A stretch of DNA of 64,000 bases from Pseudoips prasinana (Eukaryota > Arthropoda > Insecta > Lepidoptera > Nolidae), in the NCBI GenBank assembly GCA_951640165.1, contig OX621241.1, positions 12,529,001 to 12,593,000 on the forward strand, in the 5' to 3' direction. Both the position numbers and the translations under genes were made by a program. The stretch's first letter is position 1, and each line of letters begins with the position of its first letter. Below the pieces are notes generated by a model, which was not told the origin of the DNA, made no database searches, and saw only the letters and a list, made by a program, of their open reading frames with translations. This document shows positions 63,720 to 64,000 of the stretch, piece after piece.

Positions 63720-63863
63720 CACACCACAGTTTTTAAACGCGTCGTCGCGCTTTTATTCTACTGAGCAGTTAGGTGTTTGTTTGAATCGATACAAACGCGA
63801 TGCTAACGCGCGTGTGTATCGCTACGAACGCGCGTCAACGGCGCGCTTAAAAAACGTGGTGTG
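63720..63863. mobile_element. GC-rich TIR element, possibly a hAT-type MITE
   Basis: CACACCACAGTTTTTAAACG on the left and the complement CGCTTAAAAAACGTGGTGTG on the right frame a core rich in CGCG (AACGCGCGTGTG, GAACGCGCGTC). No clear 8-bp target duplication. Confidence 0.45.
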
Positions 63864-63916
63864 ACGAAATAAACACACGATAAAGCATATGGCTCTATCG
63901 TGTATTTATTTCGTGC
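63864..63916. repeat. Hairpin next to the GC-rich TIR element
   Basis: ACGAAATAAACACACGATA and TATCGTGTATTTATTTCGT form 19-bp arms with one mismatch, separated by AAGCATATGGCTC. Confidence 0.75.
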
Positions 63917-64000
63917 GTGTGCAGTCTTATTTGTCACATATTTGTGACATTGGCGTACAGGTTAATTTTTTGCTTGTCACGTGGCGATGGCATCCAAACG

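Noticed and set aside
1..64000. CRISPR arrays, operons or bacterial-type regulatory sites
   Set aside because: The sequence is eukaryotic, with spliced genes and retroelements; the direct repeats seen are dispersed transposons.

Overview
The window looks like lepidopteran (moth or butterfly) nuclear DNA: AT-rich, with short spliced exons, Lep1-type Helitron ends (AATATTATAA...GCGAAAG and CCGCGGGGCACnGCTAGT), tRNA-derived and 5S-derived SINEs, RTE and CR1-like LINEs, two mariners and an insect Ty3/gypsy element. Species not assigned.

Host gene 1 (1276-15914, minus strand) is the insect orthologue of IA-2/ICA512 (receptor-type tyrosine-phosphatase-like N), a dense-core-vesicle membrane protein. 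Nineteen exons could be placed by reading frame and splice sites. They run from a signal peptide through a RESP18-like cysteine module, a long acidic lumenal region, the membrane-proximal lumenal domain, one transmembrane helix and the first part of the PTP domain. All splice phases agree, giving 910 complete codons. The exons with the PTP signature loop lie left of the window.

Host gene 2 is nested in the large IA-2 intron 2550-8510. It is a small secreted protein present as two inverted, divergently transcribed copies (4384-4830 minus, intact; 7652-8099 plus, broken by a 4-bp insertion). Each copy has its own promoter, a non-coding first exon and a poly(A) signal. The mature protein shows the motif order of plant self-incompatibility S1 / S-protein homologues, which is unexpected in an insect and is the best candidate here for undescribed biology. 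Degraded RTE pieces lie between the arms.

From 15915 to 64000 I see no convincing host coding exon. The region is a layered repeat landscape. It holds a CR1-like LINE with an esterase-type ORF1 (16769-21430, minus) and an intact mariner with perfect TIRs (41946-43229). A broken second mariner (48945-50258) sits inside a Helitron-like repeat. A young but damaged errantivirus-like LTR element (50955-57919) keeps an envelope remnant. A decayed LINE occupies 59150-61327, and its 3' end recurs at three other sites.

Many small foldback elements are present: a family with GTAC target duplications (with an in-window empty site), a TTAA element, and others. Two palindromes look like snap-back template-switch products, one of them a perfect 152-bp palindrome. 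GC-rich unassigned sequence at 44800-45370 and 63720-63915 could hold promoter or non-coding exons, but this is not shown.
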